From CAYJGN01 sp964369635 (GTDB lineage: Bacteria > Bacillota > Clostridia > Oscillospirales > Ruminococcaceae): a stretch of 64,000 nucleotides of DNA. The position numbers and the translations under genes are program-made. Shown here in pieces: positions 26,234-33,229 of the stretch. The notes under the pieces were generated by a model. The model was given only the letters and a program-made list of their open reading frames with translations. It ran no database searches and was not told the DNA's origin. The stretch covers positions 1-64,000 of the forward strand of contig CAYJGN010000002.1 of NCBI GenBank assembly GCA_964369635.1, written 5' to 3'. How positions within the stretch are numbered: position 1 is the first letter of the stretch; each line of letters opens with the position of its first letter.

Positions 26234-28634
26234 CTTTTACCTCACTCGTCCCTTTAAAGTTAATCAGATAAATCTCTGAATCCTCCCATGATTTTCTGCG
26301 AACCTTGTATGCATTCTTGTATTTTGGAAGTTCTGGGAAATTTCCATCACTATAAAGCGGTCTATCGGCAACTGCAGAAAAAAGCACTTCACCTTTATCC
26401 TCATATATCTGAAATAAAATGCTACTGCACTCGTTATCTAAAGCAGACTTTGTTGCCTCGCTGAAAAAAGAATAGATAACTGCTATCTCTGCGGTTGATA
26501 AATTTTTAGAAATAGCACATCTAATTGCCATTGATAGGTATTCATCATCTATAAGCTCGCGTATCTCAACAAATGAATTCACTAAAACAGAACTCGATTG
26601 ACTCTCCTTGTATAGCGCATTTATTCGATACATACTATCTCTCTTCATAATAGTCGCACAAACATTTATAGCGGTCATTATCCTTTTTTTATCTGCACCA
26701 TGCGATATCTGCTCAATATAGTACCTTATTTTTTCGGTACCTTTCTGCAAAATATTATCAATGCTGCTATAAGCAGATTTTTCCGCCGATAGTGCGGCAA
26801 GGTCTGCTTTAACCTTTTGCTTTTTAATTAAAAACTTATTGTTTTTCTTGATTTTTTCATTAACATTAGAGAGCTTCATTTCAGCGGTATTAATTGCCGT
26901 ATAATCTTCAAAATAATAAAACTTTCCGCCAATTATATCACTGCTTCTTTTAACAAAATTTTCATTCACATCTTTAGTCACAAGAGATTTATATGCTATG
27001 GCGTCGTTGTTATCGGTTATCTCCATAGCAAGATTAGAATACTTGAAAAATTTGCTATACCCTTTATTAGTCGGGAAAAGCCTACTCTGCATACAAGCCT
27101 CGATATAGAGAATTACCATTATATTTATTGCAAATGTTAAATCAAACTCAACAACTGGGGTAAAGCGCAAAACCCTTGCAGCGGCATAAAAAAGCAGTAT
27201 AATACTTAAAGCCGCAGGATAGATGAACATCTGCTTTCTCGGACTTGCAATGCTTTTATATACAAGCAAAGTATATGCAAACAGCACGCTCAAAGCAACC
27301 CACATCATAACTATGTAATACCCTATATTGTGGGTAAAATAGCTTCCCATATAATCAGATACTATAAATACCCAGTTGTGAAAATTGTTTGTAAGCACAA
27401 ATAATAGCGGTATAAATGTTAGTATAAAATAGACTCTGTAGGTAACCAGAACCCTTTTGCTAAGAGTTGCTCTGCCAACCTTTAAAGCCGTATTCACAAA
27501 AAGAGCCGGCATAAAAAGAATAGGAAGATAATAAAGGTACCAAAGAGCGGTTTCAATAACTTCATTTGTGCTGTTTAACGATTTCATAAGTCCTGCTGTT
27601 ATAAAAAACAGCAGTAGTATCAAAGTTGCAAATATGTATTTTCTGATTTTCGCATCCGCTATACGGCGCTTAATGCTTATCATATAGCAGATTGTTATTA
27701 AAAGGAGTGGCAAGAAAAACGCGGTAACCTCTATCGAGTTTGTAAAACCGTATAGCCTTGTGTTAAATGAATCGCGCCTTAGAGTTTTTGGAACAAGGGC
27801 AGCCGCTATACTATACTCTGCATCATCTAAAGGATAGCTCGCTCGTTCATAATCTGCAGCCGGTGGGAAGTACCTAAAATCCGCATCGCCAGAGGGCAGT
27901 CGAAATCCATACTCAATTAACTGCTCATTTAGCTCATCGCTAAATTTTATACTACCACCATAAACCATAGCACCAAAATCAAAACTAAGCGTCCCGTCAG
28001 CAGGGATAATTATTTCAAGGTTTCTGCCGCTTTTAATAAGCTCTACAGCCGTGCTATCGCTCGTTACTAAAACAGGTTTGGTCATATCATCGGTGAAAAA
28101 TCTATTCTCGCTATCAATATTATGAATATCAAGAGCTATCGCTTCGATATCATATTCGCCATAGAGCGCATTCGCCATAGCTATAACTATCTGATGGGTT
28201 TTTGGATAGTCCCACATATTCGGAGCTACCTGTTTTCCAAAATCAAAATTTATAGGATGATTTGTAGTTAGCAGGTCGCTAAAGCTATCTATCTTCTCAT
28301 CTGTTATATCCCTATCAACTGCGATTACAACAGTTTTTGTGATATGCGGAAAAAAGGCATAGTTTTCATCAGCATTAACAAGCGGTATTGCCTCACTGCT
28401 ATAAACCGCAATGTTATCACCCAGATTGAAATTCCTCATCGCCGTTTGATATTTCGTTTCTTCGATTATTATATCGGGAAACGTTTCGGTTATCACTTCG
28501 CTATAAAGACTATCCTCTGCGCTTATTATGTAATCATTACTGAGAGGGGATTTGCGAAAAATTGATAGCGCAAAAGCTATAATAACAACCGCTATCATAA
28601 ATATAACCAAGGCTGCAATTTTATATTTTCGCAT
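26226..28634 (-). CDS. Seven-TM sensor with extracellular binding-protein-like domain and degenerate kinase region (cassette 2)
   Basis: 802 residues. One membrane helix (about 7-25) precedes an extracellular domain (about 30-290) with the feel of a type 2 solute-binding protein. A block of seven helices (about 300-515) has TNNFHNWVF at 415-423 and EACMQSRLFPTNKGYSKFF at 512-530, both matching the cassette 1 protein. The cytoplasmic part has a coiled coil (about 580-640) and a kinase-like region (about 650-785), again without a visible H-box or glycine lid. Compared with cassette 1, the extra ~250 N-terminal residues give this copy a likely ligand-binding module. GAGGGGG lies 6 nt before the ATG, and a promoter lies at 28664-28692. 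Confidence 0.82.
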   Translation of the reverse strand: MRKYKIAALVIFMIAVVIIAFALSIFRKSPLSNDYIISAEDSLYSEVITETFPDIIIEETKYQTAMRNFNLGDNIAVYSSEAIPLVNADENYAFFPHITKTVVIAVDRDITDEKIDSFSDLLTTNHPINFDFGKQVAPNMWDYPKTHQIVIAMANALYGEYDIEAIALDIHNIDSENRFFTDDMTKPVLVTSDSTAVELIKSGRNLEIIIPADGTLSFDFGAMVYGGSIKFSDELNEQLIEYGFRLPSGDADFRYFPPAADYERASYPLDDAEYSIAAALVPKTLRRDSFNTRLYGFTNSIEVTAFFLPLLLITICYMISIKRRIADAKIRKYIFATLILLLFFITAGLMKSLNSTNEVIETALWYLYYLPILFMPALFVNTALKVGRATLSKRVLVTYRVYFILTFIPLLFVLTNNFHNWVFIVSDYMGSYFTHNIGYYIVMMWVALSVLFAYTLLVYKSIASPRKQMFIYPAALSIILLFYAAARVLRFTPVVEFDLTFAINIMVILYIEACMQSRLFPTNKGYSKFFKYSNLAMEITDNNDAIAYKSLVTKDVNENFVKRSSDIIGGKFYYFEDYTAINTAEMKLSNVNEKIKKNNKFLIKKQKVKADLAALSAEKSAYSSIDNILQKGTEKIRYYIEQISHGADKKRIMTAINVCATIMKRDSMYRINALYKESQSSSVLVNSFVEIRELIDDEYLSMAIRCAISKNLSTAEIAVIYSFFSEATKSALDNECSSILFQIYEDKGEVLFSAVADRPLYSDGNFPELPKYKNAYKVRRKSWEDSEIYLINFKGTSEVKDD

Positions 28635-28663
28635 AAGCTACCCCCTCAATAGTATTTAGTTAT

Positions 28664-28692
28664 ATTATATGGTTTTTTAAGTAAATAATCAA
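28664..28692 (-). promoter_or_regulatory. Promoter of signalling cassette 2
   Basis: On the minus strand TTGATT (28687-28692), 17-nt spacer, perfect TATAAT (28664-28669), about 30 nt before the start codon. Confidence 0.72.
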
Positions 28693-28712
28693 TCAGGGGA
28701 GTTATAAAACAC

Positions 28713-30557
28713 CTAATTGCAAAGAGATATTATAGCATCTTTTTCATTAAATAATATGTTATCCGACTTTTTAGGGTTCACTATAATCTCAAAACCATTT
28801 TCGGTGCTTTTCTTATACCCAACAGCTACCTCGCCGCGCATAGACGCAACCTCTGTTATATCATAGAAATTAACTGCGCTCTCGATATTTATATAATCTG
28901 TTATAGGATTTATATAAACCTCATTACCATCAGCACTCAAAAGCTCTCTGAAAACAACAGCAAGGTCGCGATTTTCTGAAATCTGCGCCATCATCATATT
29001 AACTATATAGTTGCCAACAACGAAATCATTGACCTTTGCAACCCTTGCGAGTTTTTGGTTGGAAGGATTTTTCATCTCACTTGTAATGTTAAACGAAAGG
29101 GCTCGTTTCTCGCATATATCGCGTAGATGGATAAGCTTTAACAGCATCTGCGCATCTGAGAGCTCTGTGCCGCAATTATCGCTGCTGAGAAGCACTATAT
29201 TTAAAACTCCGCTGCTTGCAAGTTTATCGAGCTCTTCTCTTTTTCTCGTGTCGCAGCTCACCCTATTGACCGTTATATTCTGATATTCGCCCACTAAATT
29301 TGAAACATCCTCTGCCATATCATCTGCAACTGTTACAACAGTGCCTTTTGCTGAATACTCATCAAGTTCTTTTAATATTCGAGGAAGCATAGAGTTTATG
29401 CCGATAATAAGAATGTTATCAGCCTCACTTTGCGGCTTGATATCTTGTTTTATTATGATATCTGATGCATTTGTTTTAACCGCTTCACCTACCTCTATCG
29501 ACCCGTTATCCTCCATAAGTAGCAGCAGTTTATCGCCTTTTTCCATAACTGCATCGCCATCTGGATTTAAAACAACCTCTTCATTCCTCTTATACCCAAA
29601 AAGCACCGCTTTTGAAAACATTCTCGCTATATCTTTAAATTTGTTGCCAACAAGCTGCGGTAAATCCTCAAAGTAGAGCTCATCACCATCAAAATTAAAG
29701 AGCTCGGTCATAACCTCTGATAAACCAGACTGTCTGCAGGTCTGAGCGATAATTCGCGATATCGTATCATCTGTTAGCAAAACCTCAACATTCCCCTCAC
29801 CGGCAATTACCGCTGCGTCATAGTTTGTATTATCATTAACTGTTGCAACTATGCAAGGAAACTTTGATGTATCCTCTGAACTATCAAAATAGTTGTTTAT
29901 AGCAAGGATTGCTTTTGTCGCAATAAAATCATCATGGACGTTTATAATAACCGAGCGGCATTCTGACAGGGCGCATTTGCGAAGCATATTAACATCGCTA
30001 ATATCCCCTGTTCTACAGACTAATCTCGTTGTTTTAAAGTCATCAATCTGCCCTCTTATTGCCTCTTCCATATCCTCTTTCGCCTCTGGCGCCAGCACAA
30101 CAATACACTCATTTTTACTGCTCTCATTAGCAAGGATAATCTCTGATATTATCGTATAGATATTCTCATCAAACCCGAGAATTATCGTATGGTTTTTTTC
30201 AACTACTTGCGAATTTCCTTTTTTGAGCGAGTTTAATTTTTCTTCAAAACCAGTTGTTATAATACCGATAAGTATACTTGTAACAAATAAACCGCAAAGG
30301 GTTACTCCGCTCATTATAATAAGGAATGGAACATTTCCTGTATCTGTTCCTGTTATCGTACCCGCATCAATGGTATGCATAATTCCAGCCCAGATATTCT
30401 GGCCGAAAGTTGTGTTCCCAAAGATAATAGCAATTAGCGCCGCTATTATTATAAAAGCAGCAGTTGCCATGAATAGCACCGCAATAAGCGAGCCCGTACC
30501 CTTCGACATGAGATTATCAAATCCATATCGCATTCTCTCTTTAAATTTCCCAAACAT
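28713..30557 (-). CDS. CASTOR/POLLUX-type putative ion channel
   Basis: A 614-residue membrane protein. It has two or three helices in the first ~110 residues (about 23-47 and 80-103) around a pore-like segment (NIWAGIMHTIDAGTITG), then two RCK/TrkA-N-like Rossmann domains (about 120-260 and 375-510) with GFDENIY and IIGINSMLPR in the nucleotide-binding positions, and a C-terminal domain. This layout is typical of bacterial CASTOR/POLLUX-related channels, which are thought to pass potassium or calcium. A frame beginning at TTG 30572 is possible, but GGGGGA lies 7 nt before the ATG at 30557, so that start is chosen. It lies between cassette 2 and the palindrome-controlled gene at 30645. It may be read through from that gene, since the hairpin between them has a weak T-run. 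Confidence 0.85.
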   Translation of the reverse strand: MFGKFKERMRYGFDNLMSKGTGSLIAVLFMATAAFIIIAALIAIIFGNTTFGQNIWAGIMHTIDAGTITGTDTGNVPFLIIMSGVTLCGLFVTSILIGIITTGFEEKLNSLKKGNSQVVEKNHTIILGFDENIYTIISEIILANESSKNECIVVLAPEAKEDMEEAIRGQIDDFKTTRLVCRTGDISDVNMLRKCALSECRSVIINVHDDFIATKAILAINNYFDSSEDTSKFPCIVATVNDNTNYDAAVIAGEGNVEVLLTDDTISRIIAQTCRQSGLSEVMTELFNFDGDELYFEDLPQLVGNKFKDIARMFSKAVLFGYKRNEEVVLNPDGDAVMEKGDKLLLLMEDNGSIEVGEAVKTNASDIIIKQDIKPQSEADNILIIGINSMLPRILKELDEYSAKGTVVTVADDMAEDVSNLVGEYQNITVNRVSCDTRKREELDKLASSGVLNIVLLSSDNCGTELSDAQMLLKLIHLRDICEKRALSFNITSEMKNPSNQKLARVAKVNDFVVGNYIVNMMMAQISENRDLAVVFRELLSADGNEVYINPITDYINIESAVNFYDITEVASMRGEVAVGYKKSTENGFEIIVNPKKSDNILFNEKDAIISLCN

Positions 30558-30591
30558 ATTTTTATCCCCCAATCATTTTTTACGCAAATAA

Positions 30592-30616
30592 GGCTGTGGT
30601 AATTTTACCACAACCC
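30592..30616 (-). terminator. Hairpin between the unknown gene and the channel gene
   Basis: GGTTGTGGTAA pairs with TTACCACAGCC on the minus strand. Only TTATTTG follows, so it is a weak terminator or an attenuating hairpin. Confidence 0.5.
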
Positions 30617-30644
30617 TATCGCATTTACAATAATTCAAACCCCT

Positions 30645-31247
30645 CTATGCCCATGGATCAGCACTCTTTGGTTTTCTGATATCTGGCAATAGATGGTATT
30701 CCCACAAAAACCATTCATTAGTTGACTGCTTTAGACGAAGTTTAACACCTCGAGCTGAATCTGCACCGCCCGACTTTAAGAAGAGTTGCAGATATCCCTC
30801 ATCTATCAAATCTTCACTATGCGAGGTTTTATAAACTTTGATATTTAGCGGCTCTTTTGGCTCATATTCATTCTCAGGGGTTGCTCCCTCAAAATATGAC
30901 GCTGCTAAATATCCTTTATCGCGAAACCTATCGCTCAAAAACTGTATTTCATAGTTTGAGAGAGGACGCGGTCCCTTTAGATAGTTTAGCATATCTATGC
31001 ATGTTTCTTTATTTAGCGGATATAAGCAGAGAGCTACCACCGTTAGCGCAACAACCTTGTTCGGATCCTTAAAATCCGCTCCATCCATAGCCTTCAACTG
31101 CTCGAGCGTTGCCGGCATACTGCTAATAGCTACATCAACACAAGATGCCCCCGCTAAACCATCGCTATTGTTATTAGTCGAAATATTGCTCATTGCCTCG
31201 TTTACATTTTTACCGACTTCTTTTTTTAATTTGTCGAAAAAACCCAT
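30645..31247 (-). CDS. Cytoplasmic protein of unknown function with palindrome-linked promoter
   Basis: A 200-residue protein that I cannot assign. It starts MGFFDKLKKEVGKNVNEAM, an amphipathic, possibly membrane-associating helix, followed by an Asn/Ser linker and a compact domain (about 45-200) with a LSNYEIQFLSDRFRDKGYLAA-type helix and a C-terminal KLRLKQSTNEWFLWEYHLLP strand-rich end. It has no signal peptide or membrane span. GGGGAGAAA lies just before the ATG. Its promoter carries the same palindrome and spacing as that of the DUF4428 gene (which likewise begins with an MG-F-DK motif), so the two products probably act in the same response. Confidence 0.7.
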   Translation of the reverse strand: MGFFDKLKKEVGKNVNEAMSNISTNNNSDGLAGASCVDVAISSMPATLEQLKAMDGADFKDPNKVVALTVVALCLYPLNKETCIDMLNYLKGPRPLSNYEIQFLSDRFRDKGYLAASYFEGATPENEYEPKEPLNIKVYKTSHSEDLIDEGYLQLFLKSGGADSARGVKLRLKQSTNEWFLWEYHLLPDIRKPKSADPWA

Positions 31248-31357
31248 AGTATTTCTCCCCTTTACTATTATATTATTTATAACCTTTTAGGCTATTTTAA
31301 TCTATAATTTACCTTATAATCATCGGAAAACTCAACTTATAAAATCACTATGGACAT

Positions 31358-31404
31358 ATTATATCAAAGCTTGAAAACAAAATAAATGTGCCAATCGGCA
31401 CATT
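31358..31404 (-). promoter_or_regulatory. Palindrome-linked promoter of the 30645-31247 gene
   Basis: The palindrome (31385-31404) has 8-bp arms, AATGTGCC and GGCACATT, 4 nt apart. Exactly 21 nt separate it from a perfect TATAAT (31358-31363) on the minus strand. The -35 is poor (TTTATT). The layout is the same as at 24069-24115. Confidence 0.65.
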
Positions 31405-31483
31405 CGAAAAAAACTATACCCTCTGATTAGTAGCTATTTAAATGCAAATTTTCACTGGAAAATCAAAGGATATTATATAGTAA

Positions 31484-31518
31484 TTAAAAAAACCTATACC
31501 AAAAAATAGTACAGGTTT
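31484..31518 (-). terminator. Terminator of the Gfo/Idh transcript
   Basis: On the minus strand AACCTGTAC pairs imperfectly with GTATAGGTT, followed by seven Ts. It lies about 40 nt after the stop at 31556. Confidence 0.82.
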
Positions 31519-31555
31519 CTTCATTTTATTTAATTATTGATAGCATTATTTCTCA

Positions 31556-32542
31556 CTAAAAATTAATACCGCATATTTCCCTTATTTTTTTAAGCGTTTT
31601 TGCAACTGCTATCGAGCTATCACGAGCTATTTTATAGCACTCCTCGCTATTTTCTCTATCGGTTATAAACTTATAGAAACTTCTCGCTTCATGCTCCATC
31701 TGCGCATGACCTTCTTCGGTATTAAATATTATCTCTTTATTCGCACTCTTAGCTTTAAAGGCAATGCTTTTTATAATAGAGATATATTCAACCAAAACCG
31801 TCCCCTTATCGCCAATTATCTCACTCAAACAGCTGCTATCACCTATTTTTGAGTGGGTTAAAACAGCCTGCATATCAGGGTATTCGAGGATAACACTTCC
31901 ACAAAGGTCGATACCGTTTTCATGCATGACGCAGCTCGCTTTGATACAAAGCGGCTCACCAAAAAGAACTATTGCCGGGTAGACGCAATATATCCCTATA
32001 TCCATAAGGCTCCCTGTATGCATCTTTGGGTTGAAGATATTTGGTAGCTCGCCATTTAAAAGAAGCGGATATTTTGAAGATAGCTGACAATAATCAAACT
32101 TCACAGTCGATATCCGTCCCACCTTTTCTATCGCCGATTTTAAAAGTTTCATCTGTGGTAGGTGGAGCGCCATATATGCTTCGATAAATATAACGTTATT
32201 ACTGTCAGCAATATCATAAAGCTCCTCTAAAACCTCTCCGCTCTCGGCTATCGCTTTCTCGCAGATAACATGCTTTTTATTTTGCAGAAAAATTCTGCTC
32301 TGCTCTACATGCAGACTATTCGGACTCGCTATATAAACGGCGTCTATTAAATCGCTTTTCGCAACTGCTTCTATATCGGTAAAAATATGCTCAATCCCAA
32401 GCTCTTTTGCAAAGGTTTCGCCGCGCTCTCTATCTCTTGAACAAACAGCGGTGATCATAAGTCCTGAAACTCTTTTTGCAGCAGCAATAAACTGCTTTGT
32501 TATAAGACTTGTTCCAACAACTGCAATCTTAATATTTATCAT
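31556..32542 (-). CDS. Gfo/Idh/MocA-family NAD(P)-dependent oxidoreductase
   Basis: A 328-residue dehydrogenase-like protein. The N-terminal Rossmann fold starts at residue 4 with IAVVGTSLITKQF, a nucleotide-binding loop in which the usual GxGxxG is altered (GTSLIT). Next come AVCSRDRERG, VYIASPNSLH (the PN..H region), the HVICEKAIAES segment with the conserved EK, and a C-terminal beta-sheet domain with FIEAYMALHLPQ. Substrate cannot be told from sequence; family members act on sugars, inositols and related compounds. AAGGGG lies 5 nt before the ATG. It is 67 nt downstream of the HPr gene on the same strand and may act on a product of the local PTS. Confidence 0.85.
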   Translation of the reverse strand: MINIKIAVVGTSLITKQFIAAAKRVSGLMITAVCSRDRERGETFAKELGIEHIFTDIEAVAKSDLIDAVYIASPNSLHVEQSRIFLQNKKHVICEKAIAESGEVLEELYDIADSNNVIFIEAYMALHLPQMKLLKSAIEKVGRISTVKFDYCQLSSKYPLLLNGELPNIFNPKMHTGSLMDIGIYCVYPAIVLFGEPLCIKASCVMHENGIDLCGSVILEYPDMQAVLTHSKIGDSSCLSEIIGDKGTVLVEYISIIKSIAFKAKSANKEIIFNTEEGHAQMEHEARSFYKFITDRENSEECYKIARDSSIAVAKTLKKIREICGINF

Positions 32543-32609
32543 AAAAACCCCTTGTTTTCCTTGACAATCATCTGTTCTGCATTATATACTTTTTATATAA
32601 TAAAAGCGT

Positions 32610-32870
32610 TTAACCGAGATTTTTCACGACGAGAGCTTCTATGTTTTTTGAAGCTTCTTCTTCATCTGCGCCATCTATTATAAACTCTATTTCATCGCCG
32701 CACCGAATTCCCATAGACATAAGCTTGAATATTTTTTTAACATCGGCTTCTTTCTCGCCTTTGCGAACGGTTATACTGCTCTGATATAGACCTGCTTCTT
32801 TAACAAGAAGACCTGCAGGCCTTGCGTGAATTCCGAGTGCGTCTTTAACGGTAAATGTGAATTGTTTCAT
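32610..32870 (-). CDS. HPr-family phosphocarrier, Lys at position 46
   Basis: An 86-residue HPr-like protein that passes phosphate from enzyme I to EIIA proteins in the PTS. The active-site histidine is in place (GIHARPAG, H15). Aligned without gaps to Bacillus subtilis HPr as I recall that sequence, position 46, the serine phosphorylated by HPr kinase, is lysine (K45-K46-I47), while S52 and G54 of the MSxG segment are kept. This copy should therefore carry phosphate but should not serve as the Ser-P corepressor of CcpA. AAAGGAG lies about 10 nt before the ATG. It is divergent from the orphan EIIB/PRD regulator pair, with only 48 nt between them. Confidence 0.9.
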   Translation of the reverse strand: MKQFTFTVKDALGIHARPAGLLVKEAGLYQSSITVRKGEKEADVKKIFKLMSMGIRCGDEIEFIIDGADEEEASKNIEALVVKNLG

Positions 32871-32918
32871 AGTTATTATTCTCCTTTGAATATTATAGTT
32901 TAATTTTGAGGTAAATTT

Positions 32919-33197
32919 ATGCGTATTCTGCTTGTCTGCGGTTGTGGTATATCTACCACAATTCTCGCAAAAAAGCTAAAAACTGAAAACTCTATGCTTG
33001 AAATAAAAATTTCAACTGCCACAGATATAAAAACCAATCTTGATGGTAGCGATGTTATCCTGCTCGCTCCTCAGGTTTCGTATATTTATAATGACCTTTT
33101 AGCTATCACTAAAATCCCGATTGTTTTAATCGATCCAAATAATTTTAAAACGATGAATGCAAAAGCTATACTTGACGAAATTTTAAACGCTAATTAG
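32919..33197 (+). CDS. Orphan PTS lactose/cellobiose-type EIIB next to the PRD regulator
   Basis: A 92-residue EIIB of the lactose/cellobiose family, with the phosphocysteine loop at the N-terminus (LLVCGCGIST; C7 is the expected phosphorylated residue). It has no EIIC or EIIA beside it. The next gene on the strand, 32 nt away, encodes the PRD regulator. A second, separate EIIB lies in the transport operon at 36195. Inferred role: either a spare EIIB for the same transporter, or a phosphate-relay protein that reports transport state to the regulator. GAGG lies 8 nt before the ATG. Confidence 0.88.
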   Translation: MRILLVCGCGISTTILAKKLKTENSMLEIKISTATDIKTNLDGSDVILLAPQVSYIYNDLLAITKIPIVLIDPNNFKTMNAKAILDEILNAN

Positions 33198-33229
33198 TTT
33201 AATAGATAACTCTTGGAAGGAGGGATATA

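Noticed and set aside
24069..31404. Sigma-54 promoters at the TGGCAC palindromes
   Set aside because: TGGCAC matches the -24 element, but no TTGC-type -12 lies at the required spacing, while good -10 boxes for the main sigma factor are present.
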